Under the pieces are notes generated by a model that saw only the letters and a list, made by a program, of their open reading frames with translations, was not told where the DNA came from and made no database searches. The position numbers and the translations under genes are program-made. 64,000 nucleotides of DNA from Spirosoma sp. SC4-14 (GTDB lineage Bacteria; Bacteroidota; Bacteroidia; Cytophagales; Spirosomataceae): NCBI RefSeq assembly GCF_037201965.1, contig NZ_CP147518.1, positions 2,727,001 to 2,791,000 of the forward strand, given 5' to 3'. The stretch's first letter is position 1. Each line of letters starts with the position of its first letter. Shown here in pieces: positions 41,867 through 51,587 of this stretch.

Positions 41867-44386
41867 CTATTTTCCAGCCGAAATCATGTTGGCGAACAGG
41901 CGATAAGCGCCCGGTACACCAGCCGGTAGTTCGCGGAAGAAAACCAGTCCTGTGTACATGAAATGGCCTTTGCCGTATTTAGCATAAATCAGGCTTCCTT
42001 CTTTAGGCGCTTCGTTCTGGTCGTGCGATGAGAAAATTGGCTCATAGGCTTTGTCCCAGTCGCGGGCGAAGTAAATACCCCGCTCCTGAATCCAGCCATC
42101 GAAATCGGCCTGAGTGATCTTATTCGGGTAGTTGAGCAATGGGTGTTGCGGATTGATGAACGTCATGGGCGCATCTTCTTCGGTAACGCGCTCGTTAACA
42201 ACCTTAAACGGGTACGGTCCCAGGCTGTTGACCTTCAGCCCATTCTGGATAAAGCTGGAGCCGCCTGGTGTTACGTACTGTACAATCAGATTGCCACCAT
42301 TTTTGACGTATTCCATCAGATTCGACTGGTAGTTGGCCAGGTAGCCGTTGATGTTATAGGCCCGTACGCCCACAACGATGGCATCATAGGCCGACAGGTT
42401 CCGGCTTAATTCGGCTGGGCCCAGCATGGTAACCTTACAACCCATTTGTTGCAAAGCAGCCGGAACTTCGTCGCCAGCCCCAACGATGTAGCCAATATTT
42501 TTAGCTGTAACCTTAACGTCGAGTTTTACTAGTTTGGCTTCGGCAGGAGGGAAGAGCGTTTGAGTCGGAATGTGCTTGTAGGCAATGATCCGTAAGCCCG
42601 TCGTAAATGTGCCCGCAGGGGTGCTCATGACAGCCTGCAATTTCCCATTCTGTGCTTTTTCGGTGGGGGTTATGGTAAACGTAACCCGCTGTTCACTGCC
42701 TTTTCCGGCCAGCGAGAACGGCACCGATGCCGGTTCGATACGCCAGCCAGCAGGCGCTTCTATTTTTACCGTGCCCGATACATTCGGGCGACCCGCTTTC
42801 AGAACAAGCTCGGCCGTTTTAGGAGCTACCCCGGCAAAAACATACACCCGCTCTGTCAGATTGGCCGTCACATCGGGTTGGATAATAAACGGACGATAGA
42901 CCTCCCCATCGACCGGATCGGTTGATTTATAAACCACCGGACGGCTGAACGTAAACCGTTGGCCGTTGATCTCAAATGTATAGCTGGCCGTTAGGGCGGG
43001 CGGATTTTCGGGAAGGCCAATCAACTGCTGATCATCAACCTGGAATACACCTTTGACAATTGGCTTTTCGAGCCAGTAAGGCTGCGAAATCTTGTGCGTT
43101 TTCGGTATTGTTACCTGGGCCGATACAACCACAACGTCGTTAGCTTTTAAGGGCAAATTCAACGTTGTGTCATAGCCAGTTGAATAGCGAACGTCCAGGA
43201 GTTTGATAGGCGTATCGGCCCGGTTAACGATGTTGGACAGTAGCTTGATCGATTCGCCCGGAGTGGCGGCATAGTCGGTGGGGTTGGTTTCGAACCACAA
43301 TCCCAGGCATTCCTGAATCAGCGTTTCTACTTCCTGGCGTTTAGTTTTTACGTAGAGATTGGTCGTGTCGAGTTTGCTGATGCTTTCATATAGCTGAGTC
43401 AGTGCCGGTATGGAGGCATTGGGCTGATCGGGTTTGAAGTTGGCAATAAGCTGATTCACCTGTGCCTGTACGGCATTGCTCCCCGGCACACGCTTCCAAC
43501 TGGTATCGATGCCATCCAGCGGATCTTTTTCGACCGGATCGCCCCCTTTCAGTAACAGATAATCAATCTTTTCGCCCCGGTTTGCCGGTACACCAAACCC
43601 CTGGCTTTTGTGCTGGCTCCGACTTTCGGCCGCAATTTCACCATACGACTTGCCTAGCAGCGGATTATACAGCCCCGTTTCGATACCAATCAGGTTACCT
43701 GCTTCATCGGGTTTTTTGTTGCTCATGAACGCTCCCGGAATAAACACATTCCACAGAATGCGTTTGGCTTGCCAAGGTTTTACGTACTTGAGCTGCTCCG
43801 GGAATTTGGTTGGGTCGTTCGAAATTTTGAACGCTTCTTCGGCCAGAAAACCCGATGCGCTGTGGTGGCCGTGACCCGCGCGGGAATCGGGCGGGAAGCG
43901 CGTAATAATGACATCGGGCTGGTATTTCCGAATGCGCCAGACCACATCGGCCAGTACTTTTTCCTGGCCCCAGGTACGGACAGCCTCGTCGGTCGATTTG
44001 GAGAAACCAAAATCATAGGCCCGGCTAAAAAACTGGTCGGGACCATCGATACGCCGGGCGGCCAGCAATTCCTGCGTGCGAATGATACCAATGTTTTCGC
44101 CTTGTTCGGGGCCAATCAAATTCTGGCCCCCATCGCCCCGTGTTAGCGAAAGATAGCCGGTGCGCACCAGCCGGTCTTTGGCCAGATAGGCAAGCATCAA
44201 TGTATTTTCGTCGTCGGGGTGAGCCGCCACGTAGAGGACACTGCCCAGTACATTGAGTTTTTTCAGGTTCAATAGAATGTCGCCCGGTGGTGCCGGTTTT
44301 ATAGGGCCATAAGGAACCTGGGCGAAGGAAACAGATGCGAGTGAAAATGCCAGCACACAAGCTGACAGATAGTTGCGGAGTGACAC
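41867..44386 (-). CDS. Exported PIG-L (LmbE-like) family deacetylase
   Basis: 839 codons from GTG at 44386, the first start giving a normal signal peptide (SLRNYLSACVLAFSLASV); a longer TTG start at 44509 is unlikely. The PIG-L domain at about residues 45-290 has the zinc/catalytic AHPDDEN (55-61) and AGHGHHSASG (172-178). The remaining 550 residues form beta-sandwich domains and a final glutamine-amidotransferase-like module (YDAIVVGVRAYNINGYLANY). PIG-L enzymes remove N-acetyl groups from sugars such as GlcNAc conjugates. It lies 132 bp after SusD and close to a GH20 gene, so breakdown of N-acetylhexosamine-containing glycan is plausible. Confidence 0.85.
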   Translation of the reverse strand: MSLRNYLSACVLAFSLASVSFAQVPYGPIKPAPPGDILLNLKKLNVLGSVLYVAAHPDDENTLMLAYLAKDRLVRTGYLSLTRGDGGQNLIGPEQGENIGIIRTQELLAARRIDGPDQFFSRAYDFGFSKSTDEAVRTWGQEKVLADVVWRIRKYQPDVIITRFPPDSRAGHGHHSASGFLAEEAFKISNDPTKFPEQLKYVKPWQAKRILWNVFIPGAFMSNKKPDEAGNLIGIETGLYNPLLGKSYGEIAAESRSQHKSQGFGVPANRGEKIDYLLLKGGDPVEKDPLDGIDTSWKRVPGSNAVQAQVNQLIANFKPDQPNASIPALTQLYESISKLDTTNLYVKTKRQEVETLIQECLGLWFETNPTDYAATPGESIKLLSNIVNRADTPIKLLDVRYSTGYDTTLNLPLKANDVVVVSAQVTIPKTHKISQPYWLEKPIVKGVFQVDDQQLIGLPENPPALTASYTFEINGQRFTFSRPVVYKSTDPVDGEVYRPFIIQPDVTANLTERVYVFAGVAPKTAELVLKAGRPNVSGTVKIEAPAGWRIEPASVPFSLAGKGSEQRVTFTITPTEKAQNGKLQAVMSTPAGTFTTGLRIIAYKHIPTQTLFPPAEAKLVKLDVKVTAKNIGYIVGAGDEVPAALQQMGCKVTMLGPAELSRNLSAYDAIVVGVRAYNINGYLANYQSNLMEYVKNGGNLIVQYVTPGGSSFIQNGLKVNSLGPYPFKVVNERVTEEDAPMTFINPQHPLLNYPNKITQADFDGWIQERGIYFARDWDKAYEPIFSSHDQNEAPKEGSLIYAKYGKGHFMYTGLVFFRELPAGVPGAYRLFANMISAGK

Positions 44387-44518
44387 AGGCAGGAAACGGA
44401 TTATTAACGTATCTGACAAATTTACGATTTCGTACTCTGTTTTGGTTCCGATTGGCAAAAAGAAAAGGCTACTCCAACGGAGATAGCCCTTTAACACATT
44501 ACCTAACAACTAAGGAGG

Positions 44519-45949
44519 TTACTGATAGATCGGTAATTTCTGGAACTGATCGGCAATCGGTTTTGGAACATTTGGATTCGTATTGACTTCACTTTGCGGA
44601 TAGATGAATCGCTCGGGTTTTTGAGAGCCCGTATACAATGGAATTGGTAACTGAACCAGAGGGGTCGCTTTTTCCAGCCTGCGCACATCATTGAAGGCTT
44701 CGTATTGCATCAGCAAAACAGTATACCGTTGGGTGATGATCTCATAGAGCAGGGCCGTTTGCACCGATGCATAGTTGTTCGAATTGGCCAGGCCCGATGG
44801 CCCAAAATCGTCCAGCACGTAGGCATCATATTTTCGTCCGGTTGCCGAGATCGTTTTACCGTTGATATACCCACTGGCTAGCCCACTACGCACCTGATTG
44901 AGGGCCGCCAGCGCTATGGTATTATCGCCCAGTCGGGCCTGTGATTCGGCAATGATGAGCTGGTTTTCGTAGTAGGTCAAGAGCGGATGGGGCGCGTCGG
45001 TTGTAAAGGCTCCATCGACTACATTCGGATCTAAGCTACCCGTGGCAGTAATACCTACTTTGATATAGTGGTTATACAGCGCTGTTTCATTGGTTTTCGT
45101 ATTTGCCGAATTGGACCGCAATTGCAGCAATTTGGGCAGATAAGCGCCATCGAAACCCGTATCGCCAGGGCGGTTGAGTTTAAAAAATACATAGTTCAGA
45201 TTGGCGTCGATTCCCTGACTGCCGCCGTGGGGAATGAGGGCATCGTCGGCTGTGCTGCTGATACCGGCTGTTGCACTTGCCAGGGCGTTCGTATAATCGC
45301 CCATGTGCAGATAAAGCCGCGCTTTGAGCGTATTGGCCGCTTTTATCCATTTCGAAACATTGCCTTTATAGATAAAATCCTGTGCGCTGAACGACAGACC
45401 TGCTGGTGCCGACAAATTTTCAATCGCACTGCTCAGTGTTGCCAGCAATGCTTTATACACATCAGCCTGTTTATCGAAAACCGGTGTTGGGTATTTAACA
45501 TCGTCGAAAGCCTGGCTATAGGGAACATCGCCGTAGAAATCAGTTGCTTTGGCAATGAGCAGTGCCTCCAGCACCTGTCCAACACCTTTTGTCCATTTAT
45601 CGCCAGCGGCATCGGCTTTAATCTGTATCAAGCGAGCCTGACTGGCAACGGGATAGAGTGGGTCCCAGGAGAAATTGCCTGCCGAAACAATATAATCGGC
45701 ATAGCCCTGGTGCTGGCGGCTAAGTCCGTTTAACTGACCCGCCCAAATGGCGGCAATTCGGACGTCGGTATCTTCGTGGAGTTCGGCAACACCTACTAAA
45801 GTTCCCGACAATAGCGTAGCCACATCGACATCGGTAACGGCATTTGGGTTGCTCTGAATATTCGGCTCATCGAACAAATTCTTGCAGCCGCTTAGCAGGG
45901 TAATGGCCAGCAGCGAAACGGCAATTTTATTGGAAAATAGTTTTTTCAT
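44519..45949 (-). CDS. SusD/RagB-family nutrient-binding lipoprotein (SusD-like type 2)
   Basis: 476 codons from ATG at 45949. Lipoprotein signal with lipobox LLSGC (Cys22). TPR-based SusD-like fold: NPNAVTDVDVATLLSGT, IWAGQLNGLSRQHQGYADY, LEALLIAKATDFYGDVPYSQA, ISKWIKAANTLKARLYLHMGD-like helices and LYEIITQRYTVLLMQYEAFND near the end. It would cap the SusC barrel in the outer membrane and bind the glycan or peptide substrate. The layout (GQLNGLS, GYADY) fits the SusD-like_2 subgroup. Encoded 100 bp after SusC on the same strand; the gap has a hairpin (GCTCATGCC / GGCATGGAGC) as often found between these two genes. Confidence 0.93.
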   Translation of the reverse strand: MKKLFSNKIAVSLLAITLLSGCKNLFDEPNIQSNPNAVTDVDVATLLSGTLVGVAELHEDTDVRIAAIWAGQLNGLSRQHQGYADYIVSAGNFSWDPLYPVASQARLIQIKADAAGDKWTKGVGQVLEALLIAKATDFYGDVPYSQAFDDVKYPTPVFDKQADVYKALLATLSSAIENLSAPAGLSFSAQDFIYKGNVSKWIKAANTLKARLYLHMGDYTNALASATAGISSTADDALIPHGGSQGIDANLNYVFFKLNRPGDTGFDGAYLPKLLQLRSNSANTKTNETALYNHYIKVGITATGSLDPNVVDGAFTTDAPHPLLTYYENQLIIAESQARLGDNTIALAALNQVRSGLASGYINGKTISATGRKYDAYVLDDFGPSGLANSNNYASVQTALLYEIITQRYTVLLMQYEAFNDVRRLEKATPLVQLPIPLYTGSQKPERFIYPQSEVNTNPNVPKPIADQFQKLPIYQ

Positions 45950-46049
45950 GAGTCAGAATGTTTTTCGGTTTTCGATCTTCGGTCAATGGTAAGCTCATGC
46001 CGTTTTGTTCGGGCATGGAGCCCCCGTAAACCGAAAGCTGTAAACGGGA

Positions 46050-49000
46050 TTAGTAAGTGATTTTCAGAGAGAACAGAATTGATTTCGTGTTCGGATTGGT
46101 AAACCAGTCCTGTCCGCGAGAAAGCCCGGCACCCGTAATGTTCACTTCGGGGTCGGTGCCTGTATAGTTGGTCCACAGAACGAGGTTCCGACCTGTGAGG
46201 CTGAAATCGACATTCGACAGATGGGTTAGTCGACGGAATTTTTCGCTGCGCAGGCTATACGACAGCGTGATTTCGCGCAAACGGGAAACGCTGCCATCTT
46301 CAATGAACTGCTTGTATGAGGCTGAGTTGAACGATGTTCCACGACCCTGATACCAGGCCTGGTTAAGTGCCACCGGTCCTGCACCGAAGTCTTTTATCTG
46401 TCCCTGAAACTTTGTGCCTTCTGGTAGTAAATTGCCATTTACGTCCTTTAGACCGCCCGCTGGTGCAACAGCCGTGCCACCCTGGTCGGCATGAACACCG
46501 AATGTGTAGAGCGCTCCCCGTGTTCCGTTATAAAAGTCGTTACCCGCTACACGGTCGAATAGCACATAAAGTGAAAGACCTTTATAGGAGAATGTGCTTC
46601 CCAGGCCACCTCGCCACTTTGGGTTGGGGTTACCGATAATTTCGTTGCTGGTACCACCCTGCGGAAAACCGTTGGCATCCAGAATATATTTGCCCGATTC
46701 ATTTTTGAGGAAGTCTGTCGAGTAGAAGACACCGAAGGGTTGTCCGGCAATCAACGACGCGTTTTCCTGATAGCTGTCCGACAGTGTTTGCGATTCGGCA
46801 CCGGCCAGCGAAACCACTTTATTGCGGTTCATGGAGAAATTGGCCGACAGATTCCATTTGAAATCCGCAATCGTTAACAGATCGGCTCCTGCTTCAAATT
46901 CGAGCCCTTTGTTCGATAATTCGGCCGCGTTGACGTTACGAACCGAATAGCCCGTTTCGACCGGTACGTTAAGTGACAGAATAACGTCTTTCGTGCTGTT
47001 GCTATAGGCCGTACCCGAAAAACTGATCCGGTTGTTGAGAAAGCGCAGGTCCACTCCAATCTCGCTTTCGGTTTTCCGTTCGGGGCGCAGGTAGTCATTT
47101 CCGGCGGTTGAACTACGGGTATAACCACCCGCATACAGTGCACTGGCCGACGATAGCCCACCGGCATAACTATCTGAGTAGGCGGCTGGTGAGAACGTTG
47201 TAAAATTCTGATAAGGCTGAGGCTGAATACCCACCTGTCCCCAGGTCAGACGTAGTTTACCAAAGCTAAGTACTGGGCTGGTTTCCAGGCTTTTCAGTTT
47301 TGAGAACTGCCAGGCGAGCGCTGCCGACGGGAAGAAAAAGCTACTGTTGGTTTTGGAGCCAAACGTCGAGGCACTTTCGCTCCGGCCTGTCAAGGTCAGG
47401 AAGAGCATATTATAGGCCTGTACTTCGGCCTGCGCATAATAGGCATACGTCCGAATCAGCGAGTTGTAATTGCTGGCCGTGAGGTTCGAGTTCAGCGCAT
47501 TGGTCAGAATGTCGGGAGCCGATGGAACAATGAGGTTCGTAATAGCATCGCTCAGCAAGGCTTTCCGGCGGCTGTTGTAGTTGACCCCAACCAGCACCGA
47601 GCCTCCAAAGTTATTGCTGAAGGTTTTGGTTGCATTGGCGAAAACATCGGTGTTGAACTGCTTTTCCTGAATCCAGTTTTTCGATAGGAAACCACCCAGG
47701 TAAGAGCCTGAGTTTCGCGCAAATCGCTCCAGACGGCTATCAACGAAGTTGTCAATACCCGTACGGCCCGTAATGGCAAGCCACGAAAGGGGAGTAATGT
47801 TTAATTCGACGTTGCCCATGATGCGGTCAACATCGGTGGTATTTTTGTTATTGTTGATGTTCCAGATCGGGTTTGAGTAAATCGTACTCTGGTCTACGCC
47901 CAGTGGATTCCGGAACGATACGTGCGCATCCTTGAAAACCTGGCCGGCTGGATTGGTATACGTACCGGTATAATAATCGTTGTTAAAATCGCCCGGTGTT
48001 CGTAGGGCATCAAGCAAAATACCGTCGAGGTTGTCGCCCTGCTGCACCCGCGACGAATAGGTTTTGGTATACCCTACACTGGCCGAGGCCCGGAACCACT
48101 CGGTAAACTGGCTGGCAACATTGACCCGTGCCGTGTTGCGGTTGTAGTTACTGAATTTCTTAACAACCCCTTCCTGATTCAGATTCGAATAGCTGATCAT
48201 GAAGTTACTCCGGGCATTTCCACCACTAATATTAATGCTGTTATCGACAAAATGCCCGGTCTGAAAGGGATCTTTCGTATGATCGTAGACTTCTTTTGAA
48301 TTTTTTCCACCGTGCGGGTTTGCTGCCGTACCATTGGCAATAGCATAACGCTTGGTGCCGTCCGGGAATGTGATATATCCTTTATAGCCAGCTGCGGTGG
48401 GGTCTGTTATAAACGCATCTTCACCACCCGATCGGTCGGCAATCAGATCGCCAAATGTTGTACGGTTGCCCTGCATATATACACCGCCCGATCCTTGTCC
48501 GTAGTTGGTTTGCAACTGGTGCATTTTGTTGACCTTGTCGAACGATACCGTCGATTTGAACGAAATATTAACTTTGCCTTTGGTATCCTTCCCTTTTTTG
48601 GTGGTGATAATAATTACACCGTTGGCGGCTCGTGTTCCCCACAAAGCTGCGGCCGAAGCCCCTTTCAGGACTTCCATACTTTCAATGTCTTCGGGATTGA
48701 TGTCGTTGATGCGTGATTGTTGCACAATACCGTTACCGGCTGCCGTACCGGTGTTGTCGCTGGAGTTACTAACCGGAATACCATCAACAATAAACAGCGG
48801 CTGCGCATTACCATTGATGGTGTTCTGGCCACGAATCTGAATATAAGCACCAGCGCCCGGATCGCCCCCATTACGGGTGATCAATACGCCAGAGGCTTTA
48901 CCACTTAACCCCGTCAGTAGGCTGGTTTCGCCCGATTTGGCGATGTTCTTCCCCTCTACTGTCGAAACCGAGGAAGCAAATTTGTCGCGTTCTTCCTTAA

Positions 49001-49337
49001 TCCCAAGTGCTGTCACAATTACTTCGCCCAGTTGTTTGGTATCACTCTTGAGCGTCACGTCGATGGTGTTTCGTGTGCCGATTGCTTCTTCGACCGTTTC
49101 CATACCTACCGCCGAGATAATTAATGCATTTCCAGAAGGCGGAACCGTTAGCGAATATTGCCCTTTAGCATCCGTTACCGTCCCAATCGTAGTACCTTTT
49201 ACCACAATTGTAGCGCCCGCAAACGGAACGCTCCCTTCATCGACAACAACTGTGCCGCTTATCTTTCGGCCTTGTGCGTACACGAACGCATAACTTGAGC
49301 TTACGAGTAGTAAGCTAAGCAGTAGTAATTTTTTCAT
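46050..49337 (-). CDS. SusC/RagA-family TonB-linked outer-membrane transporter
   Basis: 1095 codons from ATG at 49337. Signal peptide to VYAQ; carboxypeptidase-regulatory-like domain at about 25-100 (GRKISGTVVVDEGSVPFAGA, GTVTDAKGQYSLTVP); TonB plug from about 110 with the family motifs GEVIVTALGI, YIQIRGQNTINGNAQPLFIV and MEVLKGASAAALWG(T)RAANG; 22-strand barrel to the end (NTKSILFSLKITY). It imports a substrate bound by SusD, powered by TonB. Followed by SusD and the PIG-L deacetylase, it forms the core of a utilisation locus; the promoter at 49375-49404 matches the Bacteroidota consensus. Confidence 0.96.
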   Translation of the reverse strand: MKKLLLLSLLLVSSSYAFVYAQGRKISGTVVVDEGSVPFAGATIVVKGTTIGTVTDAKGQYSLTVPPSGNALIISAVGMETVEEAIGTRNTIDVTLKSDTKQLGEVIVTALGIKEERDKFASSVSTVEGKNIAKSGETSLLTGLSGKASGVLITRNGGDPGAGAYIQIRGQNTINGNAQPLFIVDGIPVSNSSDNTGTAAGNGIVQQSRINDINPEDIESMEVLKGASAAALWGTRAANGVIIITTKKGKDTKGKVNISFKSTVSFDKVNKMHQLQTNYGQGSGGVYMQGNRTTFGDLIADRSGGEDAFITDPTAAGYKGYITFPDGTKRYAIANGTAANPHGGKNSKEVYDHTKDPFQTGHFVDNSINISGGNARSNFMISYSNLNQEGVVKKFSNYNRNTARVNVASQFTEWFRASASVGYTKTYSSRVQQGDNLDGILLDALRTPGDFNNDYYTGTYTNPAGQVFKDAHVSFRNPLGVDQSTIYSNPIWNINNNKNTTDVDRIMGNVELNITPLSWLAITGRTGIDNFVDSRLERFARNSGSYLGGFLSKNWIQEKQFNTDVFANATKTFSNNFGGSVLVGVNYNSRRKALLSDAITNLIVPSAPDILTNALNSNLTASNYNSLIRTYAYYAQAEVQAYNMLFLTLTGRSESASTFGSKTNSSFFFPSAALAWQFSKLKSLETSPVLSFGKLRLTWGQVGIQPQPYQNFTTFSPAAYSDSYAGGLSSASALYAGGYTRSSTAGNDYLRPERKTESEIGVDLRFLNNRISFSGTAYSNSTKDVILSLNVPVETGYSVRNVNAAELSNKGLEFEAGADLLTIADFKWNLSANFSMNRNKVVSLAGAESQTLSDSYQENASLIAGQPFGVFYSTDFLKNESGKYILDANGFPQGGTSNEIIGNPNPKWRGGLGSTFSYKGLSLYVLFDRVAGNDFYNGTRGALYTFGVHADQGGTAVAPAGGLKDVNGNLLPEGTKFQGQIKDFGAGPVALNQAWYQGRGTSFNSASYKQFIEDGSVSRLREITLSYSLRSEKFRRLTHLSNVDFSLTGRNLVLWTNYTGTDPEVNITGAGLSRGQDWFTNPNTKSILFSLKITY

Positions 49338-49374
49338 GAAGTAGTTTGATTAAGAAAACGTGGTATTTACTCTA

Positions 49375-49404
49375 CAAAACTATTTTAACGTTGCACAAAT
49401 CAAA
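49375..49404 (-). promoter_or_regulatory. Bacteroidota-type promoter of the susC-susD operon
   Basis: On the minus strand: TTTG (49404-49401), 18-nt spacer, TAGTTTTG (49382-49375), matching TTTG/TAnnTTTG. Transcription would begin near 49368, 31 nt before the SusC start. The flanks are very AT-rich. Confidence 0.55.
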
Positions 49405-49624
49405 ATAAAATTCTAATTATTTTGATTATAGAAGAATATTATATTACATATACAATAAAATAAGGAATATATTACATTTTAATTCTGTTTTAATCTTGTT
49501 CCTGTTCTTCGGGTGAATAAGTATTTTTCCTGTTGGTTCTGGTAGCCTTATGGTTGGGTAGAATCGTTATAATTGGATGCTAATCTTCTTTTCATTTTCA
49601 TTGAAGTCACAAACCATTTATACA

Positions 49625-51505
49625 ATGAGAATACATACGGTGAGCATTCTGCTTTTCTGGCTTTCCATGGCATTTGCGAATGCTCAGCAATCTATTTCAC
49701 TGATTCCGCAACCGGTCGATCTGCAACCGCAACAGGGTGTTTTCACGCTCGGCCGATCGGCTTCAATCGGGTTCACTAAACCGCAGGGTAAAACTGTGGC
49801 CGATATGCTGGCTCAAAAGCTAAGTAGGGCAACGGGTTTTTCGATAAAGTCGAAGGCTGCCACGAAGGCTGATATTTTGCTGGCGTTGACCGATACGCCT
49901 AATCCAAAACTAGGGAAAGAAGGGTATACGCTCAATGCATCGTCGAAAGGAGTGGTTATTTCGGCCAATGAACCCGCCGGACTCTTCTATGGTATGCATT
50001 CGCTGCTTCAGCTATTGCCAAAAGAAGTAGAAGGAAAAACGGTTGCGAAAATTGCCTGGACTGTCCCGGCGGTTCAGATCACGGACTATCCGCGATTTGG
50101 CTGGCGTGGCGTTATGCTCGATGTGAGCCGTCATTTTTTTTCGAAAGAAGATGTCAAAGCCTATATCGACCAACTGGCCCGGTTCAAATTCAACACGTTT
50201 CATTGGCACCTGACCGATGATAACGGCTGGCGGATTGAGATTAAATCGTTGCCTAAACTGACCGAAGTAGGAGCCTGGCGTGTGCAACGGGCTGGCCATT
50301 TTGGCAATAGAGCCGAGCCTAAACCGGGCGAAGCGGCCACCTATGGGGGCTTTTATACGCAGGACGATATTAAAGAGATCATCCAGTTCGCTCAGGACCG
50401 TAACATAACCATTATTCCCGAGATTGATGTGCCAGGGCATAGTATGGCAGCATTGGCGGCCTATCCAGAGCTGAGTTGTACGAAAACTCCCGTATTCGTG
50501 AATCCGGGAACAGCATTTTCGGAATGGTATGGCAACGGTACATTTAAAATGCTGGTCGAAAACACGCTGAATCCGTCGGATGAAAAAGTCTACGACTTTC
50601 TGGATAAAGTGTTTACTGAAGTGGCCGCTCTTTTCCCGACTCCCTATATTCATGTTGGGGGCGATGAATGTTACAAAGGCTATTGGGCGCAGGACCCCGG
50701 CTGTCAGGCACTGATGAAGCAACTCAACATTCGGCATGTTGAAGATTTGCAGGGCTACTTCATGAACCGGGTCGAGAAAATTCTGAAAGCAAAGGGTAAA
50801 AAACTACTGGGATGGGATGAAATTCTGGAAGGTGGTATTTCGCCCGACGCAACCGTAATGAGCTGGCGTGGCATAAAAGGCGGTATAGAAGCGGCTCAGA
50901 TGGGGCACGATGTGGTGATGACACCGACCACATTTGCCTATCTCGATTACCAGCAAAGTGATGCCGATCCGACAATCTATGCCAATCTGCGTACTAAAAA
51001 GAGTTATAGTTTTGAACCCGTACCCGATGGCGTCGATGCCAAATACATTCTGGGCGGGCAGGGTAATCTCTGGACCGAGCAGATTCCTACGCTGCGTTAT
51101 GCCGAATACATGACCTACCCGCGTGCCTGGGCACTTGCTGAGGTATACTGGTCGCCGAAAGAAACCAAAAGTTGGGAGTCGTTTGTGCCACGCATGGAAG
51201 CGCACTTCGACCGGGCCGATGTGGCGCAGATCAACTATTCTCGATCGGTATATGACGCAATCATTAAAACGAGTATGCGGAATGGTAAACTGGTGCTGGA
51301 ACTTGCCGGTGAAGTGCCAGGACTGGATATTTTCTATAGTATCGACGATACCATGCCCGACAATTTTTCGGCACGCTATAGCGAACCGGTCGAATTGCCC
51401 GATGGGCCCATAACGCTACGGGTCATTACCTATCGCGCTGGCAAGCCAATTGGTCATTTGCTGGTGCTATCGCGCGATGCTCTACAGCGTCGGGCTGGTC
51501 GGTAA
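49625..51505 (+). CDS. Glycoside hydrolase family 20 beta-N-acetylhexosaminidase
   Basis: 626 codons from ATG at 49625, which begins the signal peptide (MRIHTVSILLFWLSMAFANA); an earlier ATG at 49577 would add 16 residues before it. GH20 features: N-terminal domain (SLIPQPVDLQPQQGVFTL), then the barrel with YPRFGWRGVMLDVSRHFF, FNTFHWHLTDDNGWR, PEIDVPGHSMAALAAYP and the catalytic pair Asp347-Glu348 in HVGGDECYKGYW. It removes terminal N-acetylglucosamine or -galactosamine from glycans using the substrate acetamido group. Diverges from SusC, so probably supplies the SusCD system. Confidence 0.95.
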   Translation: MRIHTVSILLFWLSMAFANAQQSISLIPQPVDLQPQQGVFTLGRSASIGFTKPQGKTVADMLAQKLSRATGFSIKSKAATKADILLALTDTPNPKLGKEGYTLNASSKGVVISANEPAGLFYGMHSLLQLLPKEVEGKTVAKIAWTVPAVQITDYPRFGWRGVMLDVSRHFFSKEDVKAYIDQLARFKFNTFHWHLTDDNGWRIEIKSLPKLTEVGAWRVQRAGHFGNRAEPKPGEAATYGGFYTQDDIKEIIQFAQDRNITIIPEIDVPGHSMAALAAYPELSCTKTPVFVNPGTAFSEWYGNGTFKMLVENTLNPSDEKVYDFLDKVFTEVAALFPTPYIHVGGDECYKGYWAQDPGCQALMKQLNIRHVEDLQGYFMNRVEKILKAKGKKLLGWDEILEGGISPDATVMSWRGIKGGIEAAQMGHDVVMTPTTFAYLDYQQSDADPTIYANLRTKKSYSFEPVPDGVDAKYILGGQGNLWTEQIPTLRYAEYMTYPRAWALAEVYWSPKETKSWESFVPRMEAHFDRADVAQINYSRSVYDAIIKTSMRNGKLVLELAGEVPGLDIFYSIDDTMPDNFSARYSEPVELPDGPITLRVITYRAGKPIGHLLVLSRDALQRRAGR

Positions 51506-51508
51506 CAG

Positions 51509-51587
51509 GTAGTGGTCAATGGTCCTTAGTCAATGGTCATTGGATACTAAGTCCATTATCCAATGACCATTGACTAAGGACCACTAC
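51509..51587. repeat. Word-repeat hairpin between GH20 and the FAD oxidoreductase
   Basis: GTAGTGGTCAATGGTCCTTA... at 51509-51544 pairs with 51559-51587, the left arm carrying a 7-nt extra copy of TCAATGG. It separates convergent genes and overlaps the last codons of the minus-strand one, so it can end both transcripts. Confidence 0.65.
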
